The notes: generated from the sequence alone by a model not told the origin. A stretch of 64,000 bases of DNA from Isoperla grammatica (GCA_945910005.1 OX246741.1:6447788-6511787), one strand, 5' to 3'. Shown: positions 38,676 through 53,024, counted from the first letter of the stretch. Numbers and translations: made by a program.

Positions 38676-38846
38676 ATCTCGTTCTACATCGACCCCACAT
38701 TGTTTCAAATATCATGTGTAAGATGTTGGCGTGTAAAGCTATAGTCAACAATGCCATTATTCTCCGATGTGCAGCGACTCCAACCGAACCGAATCGCCTA
38801 CAAGTGTGTAAATAAATCAATCAATTCTGTCTGGGAAACGTGTTTT

Positions 38847-38849
<3 letters not shown>

Positions 38850-38915
<66 letters not shown>
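38850..38915. repeat. (CA)n microsatellite, 66 bp
   Basis: About 33 perfect CA units. Confidence 0.95.
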
Positions 38916-38917
<2 letters not shown>

Positions 38918-39988
38918 TGTTTCGTCTCGCGCGTACTTTAGAAGAAGAATTAATTCTATAATGTTCGTGATCATGAGGCATGAATACATATATACACACA
39001 CTCGTATGGTGGTGGTGATGGTGGTTGGCCTTAATTGCCGCGTTCTTTTCTAAACGGCCGGCTCGTCCTAATGTATTTATAAGCAGCGGTATTCGTTCGT
39101 GATAACGCCAACTAATTATAAGTAACCTGCTGCTTTGCTTTGTAGTACAAGGTAGTTAAAAGTTATGACCACTATTCGTTCATGCATTATCGGCGCAGCC
39201 TCGATTTCTCAATTTTTATAGATTTGATTTGAATTCAATTAAATTTCGTACGTTCTTTCGTTTGCCTTGCGTATGAAGGTATATGACAATAAATACAGTT
39301 TGGTGGAGGATAAGTGTAGTGTGGTTGGGTTCAAAGAGGCCCACTTCGGGTGAATAACGTGTTCACTGTAAAAGCCACAGGTTGGAAACTCTGACCGCGA
39401 TGGAGTCCGTCTCTCATGGTCGACATGTCCACTAAAAAGCAATATTTGATAAAGTAATTTAATAAATATCTGTATTCTTCTTCGCTTACCAATGTTCGAT
39501 ATACACGGACTGAGCTACAGCCACTGTTTTTGTGTTCTTTACACTCCTAAAAATCAAGACAATCATTTATTTCAATGTGCATTGAGTTGTTTCAAGTAAT
39601 GTCTATCTATAGCCACTGTGTGTTTCCAAAATATTGGTTTTTCGTTTTTGTGGTGTGGAACGACAACAAACAAAACACACAAGTACGTGGGCACTGTATT
39701 ATGTATACATGTAAATTTATTACACTCCCGTCTACTGCCACCCGAGGGAGTGTAAAGTACGTACACGTGTACACCTAATGTTTATTCCATGAACGGGTAA
39801 GGTATTCGATCCCAGGAGCTTTCTTTCGCGCCTTTGGACATATCTTAAGTCAGGATCCGGGCACCGGTTGTGGTGTTTATCGAACCTACAACCTCTAGCT
39901 AGCTAGCATCGCTGGCGGCTACTTGTTATAGTATGCATGAAGTAAGACTATACCTTGTTAGATTATGCAATGTTCTATGTGTCGTCGA

Positions 39989-40007
39989 GGGGGGGGGGGG
40001 GGGGGGG
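39989..40007. repeat. Poly(G) tract, 19 bp
   Basis: Uninterrupted G run. Confidence 0.95.
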
Positions 40008-42267
40008 CATAACACCTTAGGGGATAAGAGCTCTCTCGATGTGTTCAAGTAACTCCAACTCCAGCATTGGTTATATCAAGGTCGATTACTCTTGTTGCCA
40101 AATGTTTCTTTTGGGACAATACCGGTCTAAAATGCGATTCCAACGGAAATTTCAAGGAGCTGAATATTATACGAAAACAACATTCGTGTAGCAGTAGGCC
40201 TATACCTAGTAAATATTTTCCACTCGCCGAAAGAATTAAATTTTGAAAGCGAAATCCATTGAATATTCAAATCGTGCAACAACATGCATCGAGAAAGCGT
40301 GTTATTATTATAACGGAAACAGTGTTATCGACGATGCGCGGATTTTCTATTTGATTTTTTAATTTTTTTTGTGTGTGAATCATTCCGTTTAATAAGAATG
40401 TTTTTATACCGTTTAGGAATGTGTTTGTTTGTTTGTTTGTTTGTGAATACATCTATGGCGAAAATGTGTGTGGGCGTGTTGGGACCCCCCTTGAACGAAG
40501 AAAGGAAATTCATTGCTTTGTTAGTGTGTATATCTATATATACACATAACGATGAATGAGAAAGTCAAGTGCATTCCATGTATGGCCATAATATCTAGTT
40601 CACGTTCATGTATACATATATATATATATGCGCGCGTCTGCCCCCGAGCCTGATGTGATTATCGTGTGTATAATGTGTTTTGATCCAGTCAGTATATATA
40701 TCTACCTACCTAACGGTGTCTCACGGGGGGGACGGGGGGGGAGAGTCCCTGGCAGCCTAAACACCGTTAGTGTAGACTAGTTAGTTTGTTTTCATGGTCA
40801 ATAGTCTCGGAGTGTCGCGCGTAATACGGAAGTGCTCGGTACATATATACACACACACAAGCAATGACGTCATTGTCGATCGCATTCACGTCTACGACGA
40901 TGTGTTTTTGCTGCTTGCATTGCACTACAGACTGTCAACTATGTCTGCATGTGAAGCGAACTACATCAGGCTTCCTTCTATGTCGGCGGCGATACGGATG
41001 TGTATGTAGTAGGAACTGGAATTATATGAAGGGCTTGGCGGGTAAACTATATATAGGAAATGATGTCATTTAAAAAAAAAGTTGATTAATACATTAATTA
41101 CGTGCGTAATAAATAGATCATGGTTGAGTTGACTATAGTCGGTCGAAGAGAGAGACTGTACGTACCGATAGGTGCGTGCACTAGTGTGTTTGGCACACAT
41201 GTAATTTGATCGTAATGTTAATAATGATAGGCAATACATCAATTATTCAAACCTATTTTCACACATTTTCCTGGCCTCAACGTGCTGTCCAGTCGCCTAT
41301 GGATTGATCTAGGCAGTTAGTTACCAAACAAAGTAGGATTGTAGTACAGTACAAGGGATGCACGAATGAGGAACACCCCTGTAAATATAGCTATATGAAC
41401 TATTGTGGAGGGGATATGATTTAAAGTTTAAACCTTTTTCGAAGGTCGACAGCTGTGTGTTATTATTTTACTCGTCTAAGACAAGGATGTGACTACGGGT
41501 TCTCATATCTACATCCACGAGAATACAAAGAAATGTGAACAAATGAAACTGTTATATACCACTGTGGGAATCTGTACTACATGTATTTTATGAACCAACT
41601 TTTGTTTTTTAAGAAAAATATACCGGTATTGTAATGTAAAGTTTAAATGTCTTCTTTGTTCTTCTTAATATTATCTTCGTTTTCGTTTTCTTGTGTATTG
41701 TTGTGTTATGATGATGATTCGTATATCCGGATTTGTTTTGAACTGTAATGGATGGTAAATAAACAATACAGGATATACATAATAACGGTTGTGTTTAATT
41801 TATGTACAGAGAAGAGTGGAATTGTTTGCAATATATGCGTAATTGCATAGTGCGTAATTGCGTGAAGTCCAGACAGCGGTTGTCTATGCAAGAACAGACA
41901 GAATGCGGCCGCGCAAATGTCAGTAGTTTTTTGTCGTGAAGGTATCCTTGATTAAAAGTTCGATAATCCCTTTCCTGTCTTTCGCGCGGTGTATTTACGA
42001 CTTCTCTAGAGATTAAGTAATTGGCGATTAAAAACACCAATAAAAACCTCGATCAAGGCTTGATTATCTTGCTTGATTATAGCTTGATTATCACTTTTAA
42101 CTTTATTTGGTATGTTTTTGGGCGCGTCCCAAAATTAGATTATTGTTTTTTGTGTAAAGCAAGTGGCGGCCTTGCTAGATGTATTTAATAGTGACGCGTT
42201 TTAATAATTGTACACTCGGGGCTAAAAACAAATAGTATCCGTCTTCAATTATTAATAATACTAAAGT

Positions 42268-42347
42268 CGGATCGGTGTGCGTGTGTATGGGATATCTGTT
42301 CGGATCAGTGTGCGTGTATATGGGTGATATCTGTTCGGATCAGTGTG
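42268..42347. repeat. Tandem repeat, 33-35-bp unit x2.3
   Basis: CGGATCAGTGTGCGTGTATA-type units start at 42268, 42301 and 42336, each ending in GATATCTGTT before the next CGGATC. Confidence 0.88.
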
Positions 42348-42991
42348 TCCCCGTTTAGCCACGTCGTAGATCTTTCTATTCGAGACAGTGAATGAATGGG
42401 CGAACAACAACTACAACAACAACAATACTAATTAACGAAAGTAGGAACAGTTTTAGCAGTGTTGCAGATAGTTGCAACGAGGGCAGCCGGCCGACAATAC
42501 TTATTAAACAGTGCGCGGCAAGTTGTGGTTTTCTGGTGATAATTGTGCCCGCTTTATAAACTGTGCCTACTATATACTTTTACAACTCATCTACTCAAGT
42601 TATATTGTATAGCAAAGAAGGAAAAGCCAACAATAAAATGAAATAGTGAAAACCTGCTCTATTTTTGCTGCTTCGATTTACATATATACCCGTGAAGAAC
42701 TGCTGTCATTTCAATATATAGGAAATTGAGCGTATTCATTCATTATGATTGTGGTTTTGCTCGTCTTATTTTCGTGTGAAGGTTTAGTTATGGGTATTCA
42801 ATGAGAAAGTATATCTTGTGCTATAGCCACTTGCCGGGTAATGGTAGAGACTATAATAGAGAATCTACTAAAATCGAGTTAACGCGGCCACGATTCAAGA
42901 TATCTAAAAAATGATTCTTAGGTTTGAATTAGCTAGTCAATGAATTTAAAAACATAGTAATATTGAAATTGTAACGATTGTTATCTCTGTT

Positions 42992-43139
42992 AGGTCCAGT
43001 CTTACAATGTCCCAATAACTACTTATTCGTCGAATAGCTTGTTTTCTACATGGCAACCACCAATCAACACCCTTGAAATCCTCCAAATAGCTTATTGCTA
43101 CAAATAACTTTCTTATTAGGAGATTGTAAGACCGGTCCT
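42992..43139 (-). mobile_element. Small TIR element (MITE), copy B
   Basis: The ends are inverted: GTCTTACAATGTCCCAATAA on the left, and the complement of CTTATTAGGAGATTGTAAGAC on the right, extended outwards by AGGTCC and GGTCCT. The interior matches 5714-5848 on the opposite strand. About 148 bp, no coding capacity. Confidence 0.82.
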
Positions 43140-43620
43140 TTAATGATTTATTCATGAATAATACAGATGTAACAATTACAATTTATGGAGATTTATAAAT
43201 TGTTCTTCATTCTTCTAGAAGCATTCTTAATAATTAAAAAAAAAAAAACGTCCGTAAATACTAAATAGTGTGATCGAAGGACAGTAAACGGTGCAGGCGA
43301 GAAAACTGTACCAATATTTCATAACCACGGGAGTCACGCTTCGGGCCATGGATTGGTTACCAAACATCGAGCATGGCCTGACGTCACCTCGAACCGGTCA
43401 CGGGTTACAGGCTGCAGTGTCACACGGAGTCGACATGCACCGTAGCAAGTGACATTACAGCATGGCGGCACATTATTGCCGTTATGGTGTAACTTGCACA
43501 AGGTTTAGATGGGGTCGGTCATTTGATCCGGGGGCGCGTAGGAACCCTTTTCACTGGGGGGTAAATGGGTAGGGGTGTCGCGTTGGCCAAAATTGGATGA
43601 AGTAACATTACTCTTAGTGT

Positions 43621-43692
43621 AGATAAATAAAATAAATTCACATTTAGAGTCTACCCACTCAGTAACTAAACTGATTTGCAGTGGGGGACTTT
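43621..43692 (-). mobile_element. SINE 3' module, minus strand
   Basis: AGATAAATAAAATAAATTC, CACATTTAGAGTCTACCC, ACTCAGTAACTAAACTGATT and GCAGTGGGGGACT match 21395-21495 closely. Sequence beyond about 43692 does not match, so either the bodies differ or one is truncated. Confidence 0.72.
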
Positions 43693-46600
43693 AATTTAAA
43701 GTGACTAAACCAACCCTGTAGGCTTCGAACACCATCGACGAGTGAGCGATAACCAATCAAAGATCGATATTTCAAATACGAAACATATGAATCAGTGATT
43801 GGACAGGGCGAACACCTGCGGACAAAGGCCAGAATCAACAAGGCCGATTCAGAACAACTAAGAAATTTATTGAGTGCCTCGTTGCTAAATTGGTCTATAC
43901 GTTTCACTATAGTTAAGTCGTATAGTTTACTCATCTAGTAGAACAGGTAGAGTTAGCTATAACGAGCCTACACAGGGGTGGGAGTTCACCGACTATCCTA
44001 ATGGTACATTTTGATTTTCCCTAAAAAAAATATACACATTTGTATGTATGTGTTTAATGAAAACCAAAATGTTTACCGATTCATTGCACTTTCAATTAAC
44101 CCTCTGTACCATGAAAGTGTCTGGAAAACCATTTAGTAAATGTTTAGTACGGAAGAGTGTGTATGGAGATCATTGGGGGGGAGGGGGAGGTTCTTGGTTC
44201 CGCCCCAGTGGTGTTGTGCAAGACGGTAATCGGCCCGTGACGTCATAGCAGCCACAACATGGCGAGGGTTGGTTGGCTGGTTGTGTAAGCCTAAGTGTCG
44301 AACCCGAAAGAGAAATCTTTTGATCGGACCTGCGTGTCATATGACTGTGTTCCATCCTTCCTTCCTTCTCCTGGCTGGACGGGACGGGACGGGTGATGGG
44401 TATGTAGGACTTGCACTTTCTACCGTTGCGCTCCGCAGACCCCGCTCAATCCATCCATCCATCTGTCTGTCTGTCTGCGTGGAAGAAGTAGGTTCGAAGC
44501 CCTGGCAAGACAAACTTCATGGCAGTAAGCTTAGTATCATGCCCTGTGGTGATAAAATGCACTGGTGGTGTAGAGACTTATAGAAAAATAATCCAATGCA
44601 AAAGTGAGAACTTGCCCTTACCCTCTACAACCAAAATATGTTTTTTTTAGTATTTTCGATCGAATCGACTCCTAGTGAATCCTACTTTGCATTCGACAAA
44701 TTCCAATTTTTTAAAATCAATGCCATCCTTAGTTTTTAGGTTTTGGTGATATCTAGGTCTAGGCCTAGTCAGTAGTAATTAGTCATATTCTATCGTCTAG
44801 ACTATAGATTGCATGTCTACCGGTTTTTAAATGTAGCGCATTGGCTGAGCTGAGCAGATTCTGAATTCTGATTGGAATGGTTTGTTTGGATGAAAAAGAT
44901 GTGGAAAGTCTGAACCGAATATACCAGCAGATCTGTTTTGTTGAGGAAATGAGAAATGTGTGCCAGGATTAAAAATGATGCGTATTATTTTGTACACCCC
45001 TGTTCACGAGTTAACAATAGACTTTTAAACACTCAATCCTAACATTCACCTTCGAGCGAAGACTTGTGTATGTAATCGGGTAGATGCTTGTCTAAGGTTT
45101 CCAATATACGTCGTCAAACAAACGTACGTTGTGTACGTATAAAACTGTTGTGTGCACTGAAGCCTAACGTACGTGACAGATGTAATCACAGTGTAACAGG
45201 TGACCGGCCCCATACCCCAACGTAGTAGATTGGAATATCGAAACTATTATACACATCTGACCATGATTGTGGTTGCCTGGCTGTTTGTGGTCATGTATGG
45301 GTTCGTTGGTTGATCCTATCGGTTCAATTCTGTTTCCAATTTAGGTAAATTTTGAGTTCGTTTCCCAATTATAGACGTAACCACTGATGTACACATTTCT
45401 TTATGTTTTATACTGTTTTCTTTGATCTTTAACTGGATTTCTTCTTGTCTAAAAATAAGCAAGTTGTTCTCTATATAAAGTTTAACCCCAAACACCAATG
45501 TTTAGGTGTATATCACGCGGTCTATACCATCAGGTGTCCTTTGTTTATTCGCGTTCGAGGAAGACACACTACGTCATGCGGCCCATGCTGCCAACTCTGC
45601 GCTGCGTCTCCAGCGGGCATGGGAAGGAGGGGTGGTACGGAAGATGCGTGGTTGGCTGAAGACAGTTAGGGAGGGAGCGCACGTTGTGGCCGGCTACTTT
45701 TCGCCCATCCCTCCAGATGCGTGAAGCAAGGTCAAACAAAACTCGGGGGTACAGTGTTGCCAAACGTAGAACGTTCAACGGGCTGAATAAAACATTTAAC
45801 CACTAATTACGTGGAACTCGAATCATTTTCGGTGAAACTGTTGTTCAATATGTGTTCTACATACCAACATGTGTGTATAGGTACACATTGCAGCAAGAGG
45901 TGAACGAACACTTTAATTCGCGGTGATCGCCTGGTCGTACGGATTCTCTACATGTCTTCTGATTGGTCCAGAAACTATTCGCTCGCCTATTTTAATTCGC
46001 GTGCACGAAATCGAATAATTTATCTGATAGTACATACTATTATGTTTTGTTATTAAATACTAAATATATTATTAAAAAATTAAAAATATAACTGTACCTA
46101 TTTCTTCTTCAGGCTGCCAAAGATTTGTAGGCTACACACACTTGTACTGCTTAAAATTGCTATAGCGTGTATCATGACACAATATTATGTCTCGTAATGT
46201 GTAAACACAGTTGTCTACTATACCATTACCACACTTACAATCTCTTTTTAGTCGCCGCTCTACATCCTCCCAATCAATCATTTATTGGTATTGTGCGCTG
46301 CCGAATAGGTCGAAAGTTCACCGATCTGTTTACACACGCAACACACATTATAATACAATTGACCTTATCTCGTGTAACACTGCGTGTGTGGTATAGATAA
46401 CACGAGAAGAGAGAGAAAAAGATGGTTGCATATAAATAATGTGTAGGCTACAGTCACGATAAAAGTAATAGAAAGAAAGATTGCGGATAACTCGATCGCG
46501 TCATATAAATCGTGAATCGCACAATTAGTGTTTCGAGAGGTTGGTAGCCGAGTTTCGTAACAAGTCTCTCGTTATCAACCGACGTGTTTACTTATGACGT

Positions 46601-46928
46601 CACTCACGTCGGGCTCCTGTATAGCCGAATGCATCGTTCATGTGATGACCTCGTTCGATTGAATCAATTTTTATTATGTCGGGTATCGACTTTGGACGCC
46701 GTACATTATGCAATTTCGGTGGTTGTCCACCAACCAATCACACATGACAAGTGTGACAGAACGCGGATCAAATTCTGTGGAAAATGTGCTCAATTATGTG
46801 TTTGATTCCATGCAGGTGAAAATTAGTATCAGGAAATTTGATACAATTAAGTGTATGCTAGTTCAAAATTCATGTAGATACACTTGTACGGAAATAACCT
46901 TCTTAATGTGATGATGCATTCATCTCCT

Positions 46929-46946
46929 GGGGGGGGGGGGGGGGGG
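46929..46946. repeat. Poly(G) tract, 18 bp
   Basis: Uninterrupted G run, followed by GACCAATCAGCGATCGGTAT, which resembles the interior of the 168-bp MITE in inverse orientation. Confidence 0.95.
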
Positions 46947-47929
46947 TCGTGACCAATCAGCGATCGGTATATTCGAAATTGGGACTCGCCGTTTGGCCAC
47001 GAATCACTCAGCTCATTTATGACCAAAGCAGGTTGTTTCGGGATAATCTCACCTTGGTGGACCGTTTAGTTTAAATTCCCGGCCTCTGGTTTTCCCTGTA
47101 TCAATCAACAGCACTGTCAAGTCCTTTCGTCCCCATTTCATAACACAATGTATATACATTGTTTGCATAAAGAGTTTAATTAGGCATATTATTTTCTTAT
47201 CGCGTGTAGGTTCGTAATGTTTTTGTTAGTGCATCGCTACCGTTAAGGTTCGAATGAGGTATTCTCGTACGTACAAGGGAACGTCGTTCTCACTGACGGT
47301 ATATTCGTATCCTTGTGTGTACGGGTTGCCGTTTCCTTTCCCTTCGCGTACATTTCATTGATATTCATTCGTTTGACTTAGTTTTGTTGCAAATTTAAAA
47401 TTAATTATGAAAACGAATTATGTAAACATTATGCGCAGGAGTTATAATCTTCTAGGTTAATTCATACCGCGCGCGTATTTCACACAATTCGTGCAGATAG
47501 CAACAAGCAGCGACAACGTTGCACCGATAACGCCGCAATGTCTACTCGGAGTATAATTAGGGTAACTTTATATGAAGAAGGCAATGCACCCAAACGCCGT
47601 TATTTGTGTTGCTCGTATCATCTCTGTCGTCTCGATTAGCCATTGGTAGTATATTCCATCCATGGTCCAAGAAGGTTATTTGGGTGGGCTATATAGTTAT
47701 TAGATCATGATTCCCACCCACCCGTCGCATACGTACCTCAGATCCTTATCTAATGCCCCCACCCGCCCCCCCCCCCTCCCCCCACCTTCCCCTTTCGTGC
47801 ACGCAGATTCAACGAAAATCGACAGATTCCCGACGTTCTTTCACACATGCGTAAATGTAGTCTTCATTCATTAGCCACGCCCGCTGTTCCAGGTAAATTA
47901 TCCCTAATTGACCTGTTTGAATTAGAAGG

Positions 47930-48096
47930 TATAGTGGACCCAAGATTACTTTACACCTGCTTATGTCACATCCGAGGCAGTCGTAGCCAACCGGCGAACC
48001 GCCCGAGACACATCCGGGCCAATACCGATCGCTGATTGGCTACGAACCAGTCGCCTGTGACGAAAGCATGTGTAAGGTAGTCTTGGGACAACTATA
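47930..48096. mobile_element. 167-bp MITE, copy 2
   Basis: Ends TATAGTGGACCCAAGATTAC and GTAGTCTTGGGACAACTATA are identical to copy 1 (13233-13400) and the interior has about a dozen differences. Same orientation as copy 1. Confidence 0.88.
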
Positions 48097-48609
48097 TATG
48101 CATTGACTAGAGAAGCAGTTAAAATTAAGTTTGTACCATTGGACTCGTCTATTTCGTAAGCATGAGAATACTTTCGTTGGGGCTACTTTATACCCTATAG
48201 TTCCACCCAATAGTCTAGTCTCCTAAGAAGGTCCACACGCTCGGTAAACTAACGTGTGCCGTACATACAGCAGTGACCCTACGTGCTCATGTCTTACGTC
48301 GTATATACACATTGTATTGTATACCTGTGTCCCTCGCGTGTCGTGTCAGAGTTAGCCTAGTGTGGGACATTGACGGGACGATATCATCATTGCACTCTTA
48401 GCTGCTTCATCATGAATAGTAGAAGTAAAACGTTGACCTCTACCTTCTTCATAAGAACAATGCAACCGCTTCGCGTGTATAATTACAGGGTGTACATGTG
48501 CGTGTACACACGTGTGTCTTCTTTGCGCTACCGTGAGTTGTATTATGTACAGTGCAGACAAATGTACAGTTGGGTTCTCGAGATGGTATCTGTCTCTATA
48601 CTGTCTCAC

Positions 48610-48650
48610 AGTCGTAGTCGTAATGCGGTAACTGGTTCGAAACCCGGTTT
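48610..48650 (+). mobile_element. Possible tRNA-like B box
   Basis: TAACTGGTTCGAAACCCGGTT contains a near-consensus B box. The upstream A box is unclear and there is no second copy. Confidence 0.25.
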
Positions 48651-48930
48651 TGAGACAATTGTGATTGTGATTACGATCAATTAGGTCCTGTCGCGCGCAA
48701 TGGTGTATTGATGTTGCAACGTTTACCAGTCGAGTGTGGTCTGTCTGGCTAAAGCTGTTTGGTCGCATTATTTACAAGTCGCGAAGTGTACGTTTTGTCA
48801 AAGAATCTGGGGAAGAAGGTATGATGCTATTTCCGTTTACTTTCTTTGAGATCTGGGTGATTAACGCGGCGCAAAAACTGAAAGAAAATCATGACTGAAT
48901 AGTGAATCTGGCAACTATCAGCCCTCGGAC

Positions 48931-49058
48931 ATTCCTTCCCAACTATCCAAACAACCTAATAACCTAAATAGTTAGTCACCTGAAGTAGGGCACATCTGGT
49001 AAAGCTGGTGTGCACCCTATAACGCGGGTATTCCTACGAAAAAATATTATTATTATTA
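48931..49058 (+). mobile_element. 5'-truncated SINE, family A
   Basis: ATTCCTTCCCAACTATCC, TAGTTAGTCACCTGAAG, GGTAAAGCTG and CACCCTATA occur in the same order as in the full copy at 25661-25937, ending in an ATT-rich tail. The tRNA head is absent, as expected for 5' truncation. Confidence 0.8.
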
Positions 49059-49654
49059 CCTAAGACTGTGGCAATTATTTCTTGATTGACACAGATTTTT
49101 CACCGTCCCAACGACTCACAATATATATAGTTGGCTGCAAGTAATGGTTGCCATTACCAAAGCTGTTGGGATGACAGGGGTGGTTGAAGATGTATGTATA
49201 GGCTATACGTTCGCTCTCACAGTATGAAAGAAAGCAAGATCGGGGGTTTTGCCTTCAACGTTCGCAATTTACTTTTCTATTTGGCACTTCCGTATACTAA
49301 TCGTCCGCTAAGTGGTGATGCACTCTTCCTTGTGAATCACTCGACCCGCCCACGCAAAACCGAGTAGATTTGCCAGTACTTTCTTTATCGCTGTGTGTTC
49401 CTTCCCATTCACTATCAAAGATCAAATAGACCGCCCTGTTTTCCAATATTGAGCTTAGCGGAAATACTATTCAGTGCTCTACAATCTACGATTAGACTCG
49501 ATATTCGTGGATTTTTACCGATTTCTAAACACCGTTGTTAGCAAACTGTTTCAGCGTCGTCGTGAGCGAAGTGTGACGTCATTCTAGATAGGTCAACAGA
49601 GTCGGTGAATATTGGAAACTACTCATGTGTGTTTCTCTTTGCCGATGATCAAAC

Positions 49655-50767
<1,113 letters not shown>

Positions 50768-51639
50768 GCGTCACACCCTCCGCGTCGCTAATATAAATAC
50801 TGTGTATTATTTTTATCTTTGTGCAGATGTGACATTTCAGAGGCTAAAACCAACCACGTCACGTCGTGTACAGTTGCGAGCATGATATGTGTTGCATGTA
50901 GCCGCCCGCTTATCTAAACGGTCTCAATTTGAACGCTTTACACACGGTAAATCATGCAACACTCCTAATAACGGTATCTAGGGTGTGTCTTAATGTGCAT
51001 TAGTGTATAAATAATATCACAAACGTTAGTGTTGTGGTAATTTGCAAACGCGTGACCCTGCTTGAATCGTATACTTGAATGTATACATTGAAAGGTTTCT
51101 CAAAAACACGACTTTACCTCGGATTTTAGATCCAATTTCGGGCATGAAACTAGGGTTGACGTAGATGTGTGTCATACCGGAACTCGGGCATATGAGCCAA
51201 CATATTGCGGTGATCCCGATACACGGGTTTTCGCGGAAGTATGTCTTGACTGACTGCGCATTCTTTTCCCTTTATCACACTAAAGAGGACACGGTCACTT
51301 GAGTATACGGATGTAGGTGACTCAGTACTCAGTACATCTGTACTAGCACAAGAGACGAGGCACTGTTTCGCAAGGTGCTAAGGTTCTTCTCCCGCCACTA
51401 GCATTCCCGACTAAAGGTTTTACTCAAGTCATACGGGACAAGTGGAAGGGACAGATAATAGAGGTGGACCAACGCTCCCCTCCTGTTCCTCTCCACCGCT
51501 ATGTGAATCCCCCCGTATCCCTGTGACAACCTGACAAAATCATATCATATAGTATTTATAGTCAGTCATATTTGCTATGCTGGGTGGTGGTCACATAACT
51601 AGGGGGTGGAGCTTCAAACCATGTCAAACTAAAATATCT

Positions 51640-51883
51640 GGGCCCAGATTCACAAAAGTGCCTAGTGCTAAGACGTCCTAGTTTAGGCAAATCTTAGTGA
51701 AATTAATCACGCATATATCGCTCTGCAATGTATACAATATAGTCATATAGCAACAATTTAACTAATAATATTGTATTTGTGAATGTGCAGTAATACCCAA
51801 GGATGATTTATCTTGATTTATCTACCTAGGATTTGCCTAACTTAGGACAACTTAGAGTTAGGCATCTTTGTGAATCCAGGCCC
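51640..51883. mobile_element. MITE with about 55-bp TIRs, 244 bp
   Basis: The left end GGGCCCAGATTCACAAAAG and following GCCTAG-GCTAAGACGTCC are matched in inverted orientation by the right end CTTTGTGAATCCAGGCCC with GGACAACTTAGAGTTAGGC. The inner parts TTTAGGCAAATCTTAG and CTAGGATTTGCCTAA also pair. The interior is AT-rich with no ORF of interest. Confidence 0.85.
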
Positions 51884-51986
51884 TGCACTCTAGACATGAA
51901 AAGAGGAAGTAATAGAAATGTTTCAGCTTTGAAGCGTGAAACGGTAGACGGAGGACGAAGTGGTTGAGGCCAGCTGACTGAAGGTC

Positions 51987-52075
51987 TACCGGGGATCGAA
52001 CCCGCGGCACCGAGTGTCTCGCACCTCGCTGACAGGTTCAACGTTGAACCCAGGTGTGGCTTTGTATAGCGTCGC
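51987..52075 (-). mobile_element. Possible tRNA-derived SINE head, minus strand
   Basis: On the minus strand GCGGGTTCGATCCCCGGTAG is a strong B box with paired T-stem. Upstream CTGTCAGCGAGGTGCGAGAC could be the A box. Confidence 0.45.
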
Positions 52076-52136
52076 GTGTCACACTCGCCGAGCACGTCAA
52101 TATTTACTCCCGTTTCCTGATTGGAAAGTGCGAATA

Positions 52137-52150
52137 CCCCCCCCCCCCCC
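52137..52150. repeat. Poly(C) tract, 14 bp plus C-rich extension
   Basis: C run followed by ACCCCCTCCTCCCCCGCCCC. Confidence 0.95.
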
Positions 52151-52483
52151 ACCCCCTCCTCCCCCGCCCCCTCTTCTCCGTCACCCTTTCCGTGAACTAT
52201 GACGTGCGATCCACCCTCGTTGCGGAAGGTGACTCATTAAATTATAGAAGCGCCTACCGGATATTAGGTATCCACTTTGCCATCACGGTAAGATATACCT
52301 TGTGAGAGGGTTATGTTCGGGATTATGATCATTTTTGCATTGAGTTTATTTAAATGTATTAATTTTAAGAGTGAGACACGTCTTCTTTGGTGTCAACTGC
52401 TGAGGTAAATACTTCCCAACCAATGCCGACTATATGCCGGATACTGGCACGTAGTCTGTTCCTGCCTAAAAGTGCAGGACAGG

Positions 52484-52514
52484 GCACGACCGGACTCGGG
52501 ACGGCCGGTCGTGC
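52484..52514. repeat. GC-rich hairpin, 10-bp perfect stem
   Basis: GCACGACCGG pairs with CCGGTCGTGC across an 11-base loop. It stands out in an AT-rich intron; no repeat partner was found. Confidence 0.8.
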
Positions 52515-53024
52515 ATTTTTCTGTCTGGTCCGTAGTTGACCTCGGTTGTAGTGTGCGAGTGCAACACCGGCCTATGTCGCCGGCCGATTCATAACCTTTG
52601 AAGGTCATTGTCCGTTTCCTAAGCTGGAGGTGTGGTGACTTGGGTGTCTGTCTGTCTGCGCCTCACTGTACTGCGTTCCACACCCTGTTCACACTATAGG
52701 TGGGTCCCTTCTCGGCTCGTGGTGACCGGGGCCCGCAAGGAGGACTCTCGTACATCACGTGGTCTGCTCACTTTTTGCCGTGTTTTTCGTCTCGTTATTC
52801 AAGCTTCTTCCGACCTAAACGCCCCCGTATGACGACCTCGGCGATGTATCTGTGATTCGGCCGACGTCATTATGACGACCAAGTCGTAAAACCACAAGTA
52901 ATAATAAAAACTAGCTCTATGGTGGACATGATGGTTGGTTGAAATCTGACTTCTCCGCGTATATCCCTCCCCTCCTTCTCACAGTCAGCATTTTGTAGTA
53001 CGCGTGTTAAAAGCAGACGGACGA

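Noticed and set aside
45445..45778. Overlapping short ORFs in both directions in a locally GC-rich patch
   Set aside because: No recognisable domain, no consistent splice signals and no frame preference.
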